Source: CAJXSD01 sp038134005 (GTDB lineage Bacteria; Pseudomonadota; Alphaproteobacteria; Rhodobacterales; Rhodobacteraceae). From it: 64,000 nt of DNA. Below, one piece after another: positions 35,229 to 43,840 of this stretch. Numbering within the stretch: position 1 is the first letter of the stretch; each line of letters begins with the position of its first letter. Made by a program: the position numbers and the translations under genes. The stretch spans positions 44,654 through 108,653 of the forward strand of contig JAYPUL010000002.1 of assembly GCA_038134005.1 (NCBI GenBank), given 5' to 3'. Below the pieces are notes generated by a model that was not told where the DNA came from, ran no database searches, and saw nothing but the letters and a program-made list of their open reading frames with translations.

Positions 35229-36899
35229 ATGAATAAAGTTTTGGCGTGGATTCTGTCGGCGATTGTTGCGGCAGGGGCGGCAGTGTATGTCTTTCAACTA
35301 AAAACCAATGGCGATGCGGGTACCCAAAATGTCGAACAGGGCACGGGTCAAGACGCAGAGTCTGCTGGCACGCAAACACAGGAACCGATTGCAACCGATG
35401 CCGCAGTCGAAACCCAACCAACAGAGGGTGCAACATCCGTGTCCAATTCTGATCAGGATCAGGTTGCGACGCCTGTCACCATCGATACGGTTCGTATCGA
35501 TGCGGATGGATATGTTTTAATTGCGGGACAAGCGCAGTTAGGCCAAGCCGTGACCGCCGTTGTCGATGGCGAAGATGTGGCTCAGGCCACCGTCGAAAAT
35601 GACGGCAATTTCGTTTTGATGTTTGAATTGCCAGCGTCTGATCAAGCGCGCGTCATGGCGTTACGCGTGGGCGATGGATCTGACGCGATTTACGCGGATC
35701 AAGACATTGTCATTGCGCCATCACAAATTGTCGTCGCAAAAGTGGATGATGCCCAGCAAGATACGCAGAGCAAAACAGATGACGCACAGCAAGAGAATAC
35801 GCAAGTTGCACAAGACACGGCAACGCCTGTTGTGGATGCCACCGACGTAACGACCCCAGGCAATGGTGATTTTGTCTCCAACTCAGACGCAGTCGCGCAA
35901 GCGGCGGATGCTGCCGCTACGGCGATGAATGAGACAACACAAAATGCAGACACCGTGCAATCATCAGAAACGGCCATCGTTGAAAACACGTCGAACGTTT
36001 CAACCTCGGAAAACACAGTCGTCGCTGAGGCAACAGGCGACCAAACGCAACAGCCCGACATGCGTATTTCCTCAAACTCAGCGATAACATCAACAGAGCC
36101 TAACGCACCTTCTGAACAAACGTCCGAAGGATTGAATGTTGCACAGACCGCTGAAAATATAACCACCAATGTCAACAACGTTGAGCAAAGCGTTTCAAAA
36201 AACGACCAAACCCAACAAACCTCACTTGAAACCGATAAACCATCATCCGATACAGCCCAAGCAGAACCGATCCAAACCGAACAGCCAACTGTTTTTGTCG
36301 CTGATACGACTGGGGTAAAAGTAATCCAATCTGCGCAAGAGATAGCAGCAGAGCAGGTTGTTTTGGATGCCATTACCTATAATGATCAAGGTGGTGTGAT
36401 TTTGTCTGGCCGCGGTGCTGCAGGTGCGCGTACTAACCTTTATCTTGATAATGCGTTGGTATTGGAAACCCAAGCGGACGAAAAAGGATATTGGAACATC
36501 GATGGTACAGGTATCGCGCCGGGCGTTTACACCTTGCGTATCGATCAACTTGATGCGTCCGGTAAAGTGTCTTCACGTTTTGAAACGCCGTTTAAACGCG
36601 AAGATCGGGATACATTGATTGCGGCAGCCAAATCGACAACCCAATCCCAATCAACCGAAACCCCGCAAGCCAACGACACCGTTGCAGATGACCAAAAAGA
36701 AGCCACAACAAATGGTCGCGATATCGAAGCAATCACGGTGCAGCCCGGAAATACGCTTTGGGGGATCTCCCGCAAACGCTATGGCCAAGGGATGTTATAT
36801 GTGCGCGTATTCGAAGCCAACCGCGATAAAATCCGCGATCCACATTGGATTTATCCCGGTCAGGTCTTTGTTTTGCCCGCCGAAGATGGCCAGAACTAG
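35229..36899 (+). CDS. LysM-domain envelope protein with long Gln/Thr/Asp-rich linker
   Basis: The 556-residue protein has one N-terminal membrane anchor or uncleaved signal (about 4-22). Next come a beta-sandwich-like repeat (VRIDADGYVLIAGQAQLG..., about 95-165), a low-complexity acidic linker rich in Gln, Thr, Asn and Ser (about 165-375), a second related repeat (ITYNDQGGVILSGRGAAG..., about 385-450), and a C-terminal LysM domain (AITVQPGNTLWGISRKRYG to PGQVFVLP). LysM binds peptidoglycan, so it is anchored at the inner membrane and reaches the wall. Its role is unknown. It lies 97 nt upstream of an ABC exporter. Confidence 0.85.
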   Translation: MNKVLAWILSAIVAAGAAVYVFQLKTNGDAGTQNVEQGTGQDAESAGTQTQEPIATDAAVETQPTEGATSVSNSDQDQVATPVTIDTVRIDADGYVLIAGQAQLGQAVTAVVDGEDVAQATVENDGNFVLMFELPASDQARVMALRVGDGSDAIYADQDIVIAPSQIVVAKVDDAQQDTQSKTDDAQQENTQVAQDTATPVVDATDVTTPGNGDFVSNSDAVAQAADAAATAMNETTQNADTVQSSETAIVENTSNVSTSENTVVAEATGDQTQQPDMRISSNSAITSTEPNAPSEQTSEGLNVAQTAENITTNVNNVEQSVSKNDQTQQTSLETDKPSSDTAQAEPIQTEQPTVFVADTTGVKVIQSAQEIAAEQVVLDAITYNDQGGVILSGRGAAGARTNLYLDNALVLETQADEKGYWNIDGTGIAPGVYTLRIDQLDASGKVSSRFETPFKREDRDTLIAAAKSTTQSQSTETPQANDTVADDQKEATTNGRDIEAITVQPGNTLWGISRKRYGQGMLYVRVFEANRDKIRDPHWIYPGQVFVLPAEDGQN

Positions 36900-36922
36900 G
36901 ATATAGGGACCCTTGAAAAAAA

Positions 36923-36953
36923 TTATGGCGGCTCTGGTAACTCGGGGCCGCTA
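36923..36953 (+). terminator. weak hairpin between LysM gene and ABC exporter gene
   Basis: ATGGCGGC pairs imperfectly with GCCGCTAT (one wobble) around a loop of about 13 nt, with a short T-rich tail. It is a tentative partial terminator. Confidence 0.3.
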
Positions 36954-36996
36954 TGTTTATTTGGGAACAACACTTTGTACAGATTGACGTGATATT

Positions 36997-38817
36997 ATGA
37001 CAGCACAAACGCAAACCAACCCAGACCCCGTGAAACCAGCTAAGGCAGAGCGCAGATCCAGCTGGGCAATCATCATGCGCGTCATGCCATATTTGTGGCC
37101 GGCAGATAAATCATGGGTGAAATATCGCGTCGTGATCGCGATGGCGGCGTTGATATTGTCAAAGCTTATTGGGACCTATACGCCGTTCCTTTACCGCGAC
37201 GCGGTGGATACTTTGTCTGCGAACGGTGTGAGCGATTTGGTGTTGGGTGCGGTCGGATTGACGATTGCCTATGGGCTCGCGCGGATCATGTCGAACGGTT
37301 TGCAACAATTGCGCGATGCGGTCTTTGCAAAAGTAGGGCAACGGGCATTGCGCATGCTGGCGTTGGAAACGTTCAACCACATTCACCGACTATCAATGCG
37401 CTATCACATCACGCGCAAAACTGGAGGGCTAAGCCGCATCATTGAACGTGGTGTCAAAGGGGTCGATTTCCTTTTGAGATTTATGCTGTTTTCAGTCGGT
37501 CCTTTGATTTTGGAATTGTTGCTGGTCGCGGGGATTTTATTTTTCTGGTTTGATTGGCATTATTTGGCGGTCATCGTCGTGACGATCGGTCTGTATGTCT
37601 GGTTCACGTTTGCCGTGACCGAATGGCGGGTAAAATTACGTCGTCAGATGAATGACCAAGATACCGATGCCAACCAAAAGGCAATTGACAGTCTGTTGAA
37701 CTTTGAAACCGTGAAATATTTCGGTGCCGAAGATCGAGAAGCTGAACGTTATGACACCGCGATGCGCGGGTATGAACATGCGGCGTTGATGACCAACTAT
37801 TCCTTGGCGTTTTTGAACTTTGGTCAGGCGGTGATTATTTCCATAGGTTTGATTATTGTCATGGTCTTGGCGGCGATGGGCGTTGAACGGGGCGAATTGA
37901 CGGTTGGCGATTTCGTTATGGTGAACGCTTTTATGATTCAAATCACTATGCCATTGAACTTTCTGGGTACTGTGTACCGCGAAATTCGCCAAAGTTTGGT
38001 TGATATGGGCGAAATGTTTGATTTGTTGGAACAACCTGCGGAAATCAACGACGCACCCGGCGCATCCGATGTTGATGTTCGGGGCGGGAATGTGCGTCTG
38101 ACGAACGTGTCCTTTGGGTATAACCCTGATCGTCCGATCCTGCAAAATGTGTCGATTGACGTGCCCGCGGGTCAAACAGTGGCGATCGTTGGGTCATCTG
38201 GATCAGGCAAATCCACAATCGGGCGCCTGTTGTTCCGGTTTTATGATGTGATCAGCGGATCTTTGTCGATCGATGGGCAAGATGTGCGCGATATTACACA
38301 AAAAAGTTTGCACAATGTCATCGGTGTTGTCCCACAAGATACCGTTTTGTTTAACGATACGATTTATTACAACATCGCCTATGGTCGTGACGGTGCCACA
38401 CGGGAAGATGTGGAAAAAGCGGCACGTGACGCGCAAATCCATGACTTTATTCTTTCTTTGCCAGAAGGGTATGAAACCCAGGTTGGCGAACGTGGTTTGA
38501 AATTGTCGGGCGGCGAAAAGCAACGTGTCGGGATCGCGCGTACGCTTTTGAAAAATCCACCTATTCTGTTGCTGGATGAGGCGACATCAGCCTTAGACAC
38601 CGAAACCGAACAGGGTATCCAAGAGGCGTTGGACCGTGCTGCACAGGGGCGCACAGTGATCACAATCGCGCATCGGCTATCTACAATCGCAGACGCGGAT
38701 CAGATCGTGGTTTTGGAAAAGGGCCATGTCGTTGAACAAGGCACACATGATGAGTTGTGGGCCAAAGGCGGGCGGTATCACGCACTTTGGACCATGCAGC
38801 AAAGCGCTGATGAATAA
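36997..38817 (+). CDS. Atm1-type ABC exporter (fused permease and ATPase)
   Basis: The 606-residue half-transporter has about six membrane helices (residues 45-320) followed by one ATPase domain. Walker A is GSSGSGKST at 399-407, the signature LSGGEKQR at 503-510 and Walker B ILLLDEATSALD soon after. The segment ETVKYFGAEDREAERYD is characteristic of the Atm1/ABCB7/HMT1 group, which exports glutathione-based sulfur or metal conjugates and homodimerises in the inner membrane. No Fe-S assembly genes are adjacent. Confidence 0.92.
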   Translation: MTAQTQTNPDPVKPAKAERRSSWAIIMRVMPYLWPADKSWVKYRVVIAMAALILSKLIGTYTPFLYRDAVDTLSANGVSDLVLGAVGLTIAYGLARIMSNGLQQLRDAVFAKVGQRALRMLALETFNHIHRLSMRYHITRKTGGLSRIIERGVKGVDFLLRFMLFSVGPLILELLLVAGILFFWFDWHYLAVIVVTIGLYVWFTFAVTEWRVKLRRQMNDQDTDANQKAIDSLLNFETVKYFGAEDREAERYDTAMRGYEHAALMTNYSLAFLNFGQAVIISIGLIIVMVLAAMGVERGELTVGDFVMVNAFMIQITMPLNFLGTVYREIRQSLVDMGEMFDLLEQPAEINDAPGASDVDVRGGNVRLTNVSFGYNPDRPILQNVSIDVPAGQTVAIVGSSGSGKSTIGRLLFRFYDVISGSLSIDGQDVRDITQKSLHNVIGVVPQDTVLFNDTIYYNIAYGRDGATREDVEKAARDAQIHDFILSLPEGYETQVGERGLKLSGGEKQRVGIARTLLKNPPILLLDEATSALDTETEQGIQEALDRAAQGRTVITIAHRLSTIADADQIVVLEKGHVVEQGTHDELWAKGGRYHALWTMQQSADE

Positions 38818-38848
38818 ATAAAAAAGGACCCAAGGTGACTTGGGTCCA
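38815..38848 (-). terminator. terminator for metF (minus strand)
   Basis: Perfect 9-bp stem GGACCCAAG/CTTGGGTCC with GTGA loop (38826-38847). The A-run at 38816-38825 becomes a T-run for minus-strand transcripts, so it mainly serves metF. It overlaps the last codon of the ABC exporter gene. Confidence 0.75.
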
Positions 38849-38870
38849 GTGATGCGCCTTACTTCGGGGA

Positions 38871-39737
38871 TTAGGCGACTTTTTCTAAGGTGACTTTTGG
38901 CTGAACGCCAAGTGCGAAACAAACATCGCGGGTCAATTCGGGCCGGTTAAGTGTGTAGAAATGCAGGCTGTCTACGCCTTCGTCTAACAGGTCACTGCAC
39001 ATTTCGGTGCAGATTGCGGTGGCCAATAGATCGGAACGATTGTCACGCGCAGCCTTTTCAAAGGCATCGTCCAACCATGCGGGCACAGTCGCACCACATC
39101 GTGCAGCGAACCGTTTGACGCCATTCCAATTTTCAATTGGCAAGATCCCCGGGATAATTGGTGCATCAATGCCCGCTTGCACACAGGCGTCGCGGAACCG
39201 AAGAAAATCTTCGGTATCAAAGAAAAATTGTGTCAGGGCTTCGGACGCGCCGGCGTCAATTTTGCGTTTTAGCCATTCGATGTCATGGGCTTGATCACGC
39301 GCTTCAGGGTGTTTTTCAGGATATGCGCCAACGCGAATGGTAAAGGTATTTAGATCGGCAAGCGCTTCGATTAACTCGATTGAGCTGTTGAACCCGTCGG
39401 GGTGGGGAACAAATCCATTTGATCCCTTAGGCGGATCACCACGCAATGCTACAATCGACGACACACCCGCCGCGGCATAGCTTTTAGCAATCTCTAAAGT
39501 TTCGGTCCGTGTCGCGTTTACACAGGTCAGATGACCCGCAACCGGCAATCCAGTTTCACGATGTAACACTGACACGGCCTCATGCGTTAAATCGCGTGTT
39601 GTGCCGCCCGCGCCGTAGGTGACGGACACAAAGCGCGGGTTGAGGGGGGACAAGGTTTGCACCGTATTCCACAACCGAAATGAGGCCTCAAACGATTGGG
39701 GCGGAAAGAATTCAAAGGAAACCGAAGGTGCAGTCAT
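38871..39737 (-). CDS. metF: 5,10-methylenetetrahydrofolate reductase
   Basis: The 288-residue TIM-barrel flavoprotein has the N-terminal motif SVSFEFFPPQSFEA, RFVSVTYGAGGTTRD, HLTCVNATR and ALRGDPPKG. It makes 5-methyl-THF for methionine synthesis. The ATG at 39737 places the family N-terminus correctly; the frame upstream to 39785 crosses the promoter. It is divergent from a MetR-like regulator and shares a 90-bp control region containing a perfect MetR box. Confidence 0.95.
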   Translation of the reverse strand: MTAPSVSFEFFPPQSFEASFRLWNTVQTLSPLNPRFVSVTYGAGGTTRDLTHEAVSVLHRETGLPVAGHLTCVNATRTETLEIAKSYAAAGVSSIVALRGDPPKGSNGFVPHPDGFNSSIELIEALADLNTFTIRVGAYPEKHPEARDQAHDIEWLKRKIDAGASEALTQFFFDTEDFLRFRDACVQAGIDAPIIPGILPIENWNGVKRFAARCGATVPAWLDDAFEKAARDNRSDLLATAICTEMCSDLLDEGVDSLHFYTLNRPELTRDVCFALGVQPKVTLEKVA

Positions 39738-39785
39738 TTTATGTATCCTATTTTGCTTGCGTTTGTTTTCGCATATCTGATACAT

Positions 39786-39798
39786 TGAATCAAATTCA
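39786..39798. promoter_or_regulatory. MetR box in the metF-metR intergenic region
   Basis: TGAATCAAATTCA matches the known MetR consensus TGAA-N5-TTCA exactly. It lies 48 bp from the metF ATG and 28 bp from the regulator ATG, suited to activating metF and autoregulating metR. Confidence 0.75.
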
Positions 39799-39826
39799 TA
39801 AAACTAAAGAAGGTTATTAGTTTCGT

Positions 39827-40738
39827 ATGAAAATGCATATCGAATTTCGCCATCTTAGAACCATAAAAGCAATCCACGATACGGGTGGTGTCGCGCGGGC
39901 AGCGGATGTTTTGAACATCACACAGTCCGCTTTAAGTCATCAAATCAAAGGGTTAGAGGAACAGGCCGGCGTTGAATTATTTGTGCGCCGTTCAAAGCCA
40001 ATGAAATTGTCCGCCGCAGGCATGCGTCTTTTGCGATTGGCGGATCGTATTTTGCCCGAAATCGATGCGCTACAAGATGAATTTGATGGGTTGCGGTCAG
40101 GAAAAGCAGGTCGGTTGCATATTGCCATTGAATGCCATGCCTGTTTTGAATGGCTGTTTCCGGTTTTAGAACGGTTTCGGCAAAAGTGGCCTGATGTCGA
40201 TGTCGATATTCGGCCAGGGCTCGCGTTTGATGCCTTGCCTGCGCTTCAAAAAGAAGAAGTTGATTTGGTCGTGTCCTCTGATCCCGAAAAGTTAAATGGC
40301 GTAACCTTTAGTCATTTGTTCGACTATGCGCCCGTGTTTGTTGCGTCATCGCAAAATCCATTGGCCGAACGTGCCTATATTGATGCCGATGATTTCCGTG
40401 ATCAAACTTTGATTACTTATCCCGTAGATCGAAGCAGGTTGGATATTTTCAACCAATTATTGATACCAGCCAAAGTCGAACCCAAGGCAATCCGTCAGGT
40501 GGAATTAACCGCCGTTATCTTGTTGTTGGTGGCGTCGAACCGTGGGGTTTCGGTGTTACCTGATTGGGTCGTACGCGAGGTCAAATATAGTTCCGACTAT
40601 GTGACGCGGCCATTGACCAAAAACAAAATCACGCGTGGGCTTTTCGCGGCCACGCGTGACGAAGATTTAGAAAAACCTTATATGCGCGATCTTATCCAAT
40701 TCGCAGGAGAAGAGGCACACAGATTACAATCGGCTTAA
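39827..40738 (+). CDS. metR: LysR-type methionine regulator, MetR-like
   Basis: The 303-residue protein has an N-terminal LysR winged helix (residues 3-62: RHLRTIKAIHDTGGVARAADVL, then SALSHQIKGLEEQAGVELFVRR) and a periplasmic-binding-like effector domain. An ATG at 39833 is also possible. The assignment as MetR rests on the divergent metF and the exact TGAA-N5-TTCA box between them; MetR uses homocysteine as co-activator. Its 3' end overlaps the convergent cold-shock gene by 4 nt. Confidence 0.88.
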   Translation: MKMHIEFRHLRTIKAIHDTGGVARAADVLNITQSALSHQIKGLEEQAGVELFVRRSKPMKLSAAGMRLLRLADRILPEIDALQDEFDGLRSGKAGRLHIAIECHACFEWLFPVLERFRQKWPDVDVDIRPGLAFDALPALQKEEVDLVVSSDPEKLNGVTFSHLFDYAPVFVASSQNPLAERAYIDADDFRDQTLITYPVDRSRLDIFNQLLIPAKVEPKAIRQVELTAVILLLVASNRGVSVLPDWVVREVKYSSDYVTRPLTKNKITRGLFAATRDEDLEKPYMRDLIQFAGEEAHRLQSA

Positions 40739-40941
40739 GCGGATTGTAGATCCGACGCCATAGAGCGACCATCACGACCTTCGCGCAATTCATAAGTCAC
40801 TTTTTGGTTTTCAGTCAGCGTCTTCATTCCTGAACGCTCAACTGCAGAGATATGTACGAATACATCATTTCCGCCGTCGTCAGGTGCAATAAAGCCGAAA
40901 CCTTTTGTTGTGTTAAACCATTTCACGGTACCTGTAGGCAT
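40735..40941 (-). CDS. cold-shock protein (CspA family)
   Basis: The 68-residue single cold-shock domain has RNP1 in KGFGFIAPDD and RNP2 in VFVHISAV, preceded by TGTVKWFNTTK. It binds single-stranded nucleic acid as an RNA chaperone. GGAGA precedes the ATG. The gene-free 40942-41139 upstream is long enough for the structured 5' leader usual in csp genes, but I could not define a structure. Confidence 0.95.
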   Translation of the reverse strand: MPTGTVKWFNTTKGFGFIAPDDGGNDVFVHISAVERSGMKTLTENQKVTYELREGRDGRSMASDLQSA

Positions 40942-41139
40942 GTTCCCGTGTCTCCTTCCAATTCAATATTATGCCCCAGTACTGCGGGGCCCACGCAACA
41001 ACGGCATTATTTCGTCCGCTGTTTTCGAGAAGTCGGAAGTCATAATATCGGTGGTCACGCGTCATGATGGTGTTTAATCTTTGAAAAATGCAAGTTAAAT
41101 GAACGTAAGAAATCATGAAAGATTGGGAATTTACATAAA

Positions 41140-41436
41140 ATGCGTCTTTATGGTCTTAAAAACTGCGACAAATGTCGCTTGGCGAAAAAAAACTATGGTT
41201 TGTCTGCCATCATTGATGTGCGTGAGCACCCAATAAATGATGACATTTTGGCGCGCGCGATTGCAGAATTTGGTGATTCTATCGTCAATCGTGCATCAAC
41301 GACATGGCGTGGTTTAACCGAGGCAGAACGCGGGATGGACACATTCTCACTATTAAGGGCGCATCCTGCCTTAATGAAGCGACCATTGATTGTTCACGAT
41401 AATGGTGAAATTACAGTTGGAAAAATTGCGCCATAG
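41140..41436 (+). CDS. ArsC/Spx-family thioredoxin-fold protein
   Basis: The 98-residue protein has a redox CxxC-type motif at the N-terminus (KNCDKC, Cys 9 and 12) and the ArsC/Spx-like segments IVNRASTTWRGL and LMKRPLIVHDNGE. It is shorter than typical ArsC (about 115-140). The pattern fits the YffB/Spx subgroup rather than a true arsenate reductase, since no ars genes are near. A thiol-redox role is likely; the partner is unknown. Confidence 0.8.
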   Translation: MRLYGLKNCDKCRLAKKNYGLSAIIDVREHPINDDILARAIAEFGDSIVNRASTTWRGLTEAERGMDTFSLLRAHPALMKRPLIVHDNGEITVGKIAP

Positions 41437-41486
41437 CTATTTGTCGTTATGCACAATAAAATAAAAGTAAAACTTAGGGAAAATCG

Positions 41487-42767
41487 ATGCCACAAAACAG
41501 AGTTCTTATCGCAGGTGGAGGAATTGCCGGTTTATCGCTTGCGTTGACACTTCATCAAATCGGTGTCCCATGTGTCGTTTTTGAAAGTGTAAATGAATTG
41601 CGTCCGCTTGGTGTTGGGGTGAATTTGCAACCAAATGCCGTGCGCGAATTGTTTGATCTTGGCGTTGATGAAGATATGTTGGATAGCGTTGGCATCCAAA
41701 CACGTGAATGGGCGTTGGTTGGGCTGAATGGAAATGATATCTATTCCGAACCACGCGGTCGTCTGGCGGGATATCATTGGCCTCAGTATTCCGTACATCG
41801 CGGTAAATTACAGATGTTGCTTTATCGATTGGTCATCGAACGCCTGGGTGCCGAAGCGGTTGTCACTGGCCATCGTGTCGTTGGATATAAAAATATCGAA
41901 ACAGGTGTCATTGCGCGTGTACAAACCAATTCGGGTGTTGAAAAAGAAATCCACGGGCGATTGTTGATCGGTGCAGATGGTCTTCATTCTGCGGTACGGG
42001 CGCAAATGCACCCGGACCAACCCCCTGTGCATTGGGGGGGCGCGGTCATGTGGCGTGGTACGTCGCAGGCAAAGACGGTGCGAACGGGGGCCTCGTTTGT
42101 CGGGTTAGGCACGGACAAACACCGCATGGTGATTTATCCGATTTCCCAGCCCGATCCAAAAACGGGTTTATCCGAAGTCAACTGGATCGCAGAAGTCACG
42201 ATGGATCCTCAATCAGGGTTATCAGGAGATTGGAACAAGCGTGTCGAATTAGACGATTTTATCCATCACTTCGAGGGTTGGGATTATGAATGGCTTGATG
42301 TTCCGGCATTGTTGCGCGGGGCAGGGGTAGTTTATGAATACCCGATGATCGACCGTGATCCGATTCCAACCTGGGTAGATGGGCACGCGGTGTTAATTGG
42401 CGATGCGGCCCACGTGATGTACCCAACGGGATCAAATGGCGCGGGCCAGGCGATTGTCGATGGTCGCGTCTTAGGTGCGCAGATGGTTAAACATGGCGCA
42501 GTGCCCGCGGCATTATCGGCCTTTGATGAAATGCTGTGTAAACCCATTTCAGAATTGGTATTGCGTAACCGTGGTGCGGGGCCATTTGGCATATTAACGA
42601 CGGTTGATGAACGTTGTGGTGGCGTCTTTGACAACATAGATGACGTTATACCCGAGGTAGAACGTAGCGAGTTTATGGCAAATTATAAAGCGGCCGCGGG
42701 TTTTGCAATTGACAGCCTAAATTCTGCCCCCGCCACCATTGGCGTCGGCGCGCGCGTGACGCTTTAG
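41487..42767 (+). CDS. FAD-dependent monooxygenase (hydroxybenzoate-hydroxylase family)
   Basis: The 426-residue class A flavoprotein hydroxylase has a dinucleotide fold GGGIAGLSLALTLHQIG at residues 9-25, a DG motif in LLIGADGLHSAVRAQ, and the second FAD motif GDAAHVMYPTGSNGAGQAI. This order is diagnostic for NAD(P)H-dependent aromatic or heteroaromatic hydroxylases. The substrate is unknown. It is monocistronic, 50 nt after the Spx-like gene. Confidence 0.85.
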   Translation: MPQNRVLIAGGGIAGLSLALTLHQIGVPCVVFESVNELRPLGVGVNLQPNAVRELFDLGVDEDMLDSVGIQTREWALVGLNGNDIYSEPRGRLAGYHWPQYSVHRGKLQMLLYRLVIERLGAEAVVTGHRVVGYKNIETGVIARVQTNSGVEKEIHGRLLIGADGLHSAVRAQMHPDQPPVHWGGAVMWRGTSQAKTVRTGASFVGLGTDKHRMVIYPISQPDPKTGLSEVNWIAEVTMDPQSGLSGDWNKRVELDDFIHHFEGWDYEWLDVPALLRGAGVVYEYPMIDRDPIPTWVDGHAVLIGDAAHVMYPTGSNGAGQAIVDGRVLGAQMVKHGAVPAALSAFDEMLCKPISELVLRNRGAGPFGILTTVDERCGGVFDNIDDVIPEVERSEFMANYKAAAGFAIDSLNSAPATIGVGARVTL

Positions 42768-42796
42768 ATTTTTGATATCTTAATTGATGATAGTTT

Positions 42797-42842
42797 TCGG
42801 ATCGCTTTCGCGATCCGACCAACGCGGGCTTGCGCCCGCGTG
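42797..42842. repeat. double hairpin, copy 2 of the valS-terminator element
   Basis: TCGGATCGC/GCGATCCGA with loop TTTC (42797-42818), then ACGCGGGC/GCCCGCGT with loop TTGC. Over 45 nt it differs from 10524-10568 at only three bases, all in loops. It lacks the long T-run of copy 1. It lies between the monooxygenase gene and the convergent dehydrogenase gene. Confidence 0.75.
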
Positions 42843-42871
42843 TTGTGAATGTTTGCATGTGAATGCCGCGG

Positions 42872-43840
42872 TTACGGTTTATTCAAATGCGCGCATTCTG
42901 GAATGGCGGTTAAGACCGTCCCGTTTTTCAAAAACTGCGAAAGATTATCACAGGTCAAATCACCCATTGCACGGCGTGTTTCCACAGTTGCGCTGCCGAC
43001 ATGAGGAAGCAAAACAACGTTTTGCAAGTCTTTTAATGCTTGGGGGATTTTGGGCTCTGCCTCAAACACATCCAATCCCGCGGCGCCCAGTTTGCCGGAT
43101 TGCAGTGCGGTTATTAGGGCCGGTTCATCCACCACCGAACCACGGGCCACGTTGATCAACATGCCGTTGGGGCCCAGCGCTTCTAATACGTCGGTATTCA
43201 CCAGATGTTTGGTCGCCGCGCCGCCCGGCGTGATAACCATGAGCACATCACAATCGCGTGCCATCGCGACCAGGTTGTCATAATAGGTATAATCGACAGG
43301 CTTCGGCGTGCGCGAATGGTATACGATTGTCGCATCGAATGCGCTGGCGCGTTTTGCGATGGTTTCACCGATACGCCCCATGCCAAGAATGCCGACCGTG
43401 CGGTTTTGAACCGAACGGGTCAGTTCAAAGGCGCCTTTTTCTTGCCATGCGCCCGAGCGCGCCCATGCGTCCGCACGAATGAGGCCTCTGCTAACCGCAA
43501 GCCACAACATAATTGCAGTATCTGCAACTTCGTCGTTTAGGACGTTTGGGGTATGGGCCACCAAAACATTGTTTTTAACGGCCTCTTGCGTGTCTATGCC
43601 ATCATAGCCCACACCATAGCTTGAAACCACTTTTAGTTTAGGTAGACGGTCAAATAGATTGTCTGGAACGCCCCAATGTCCATCCGTGGAAATGGCGATC
43701 ACGCGATCGCCTATTTCAGCCAAAAGCGCATCTTTGTCATCGGTATCAAACCATTTGTGGACGACAAACTCAGCGTTTAGGCGTTCAGTCATGCGATCAT
43801 TGACATTTCCGACTTGGATCAGGTGCGGTTTATCCGACAT
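42872..43840 (-). CDS. D-2-hydroxyacid dehydrogenase (GyaR/hydroxypyruvate reductase-like)
   Basis: The 322-residue protein has a NAD-binding GMGRIGETIAKRA and catalytic Arg/Glu/His in NVARGSVVDEPAL, the acidic DVFEAEPKIP region and LLPHVGSAT. ATG 43840 is chosen (MSDKPHLIQVG). It overlaps the end of the hydrolase-fold gene at 43830 by 11 nt. Likely reaction: reduction of hydroxypyruvate, glyoxylate or another 2-oxo acid. With the neighbouring FAH-fold enzyme it forms a two-gene catabolic unit. Confidence 0.88.
   Translation of the reverse strand: MSDKPHLIQVGNVNDRMTERLNAEFVVHKWFDTDDKDALLAEIGDRVIAISTDGHWGVPDNLFDRLPKLKVVSSYGVGYDGIDTQEAVKNNVLVAHTPNVLNDEVADTAIMLWLAVSRGLIRADAWARSGAWQEKGAFELTRSVQNRTVGILGMGRIGETIAKRASAFDATIVYHSRTPKPVDYTYYDNLVAMARDCDVLMVITPGGAATKHLVNTDVLEALGPNGMLINVARGSVVDEPALITALQSGKLGAAGLDVFEAEPKIPQALKDLQNVVLLPHVGSATVETRRAMGDLTCDNLSQFLKNGTVLTAIPECAHLNKP

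Noticed and set aside
35699..36373. 224-codon open frame on the minus strand
   Set aside because: It lies entirely inside the LysM protein gene, and its Val/Ser/Thr-rich composition mirrors the low-complexity Gln/Thr/Asp linker on the other strand. No ribosome-binding site or family motif.
39738..39826. SAM or SAH riboswitch before metF
   Set aside because: The gap is too short and is explained by a MetR box; no riboswitch core is seen.
43310..43330. GGTATAC in ATGGTATACGATTG as another regulator site
   Set aside because: It lies inside the hydroxyacid dehydrogenase coding sequence and lacks the symmetric CCA half, so it is likely chance.
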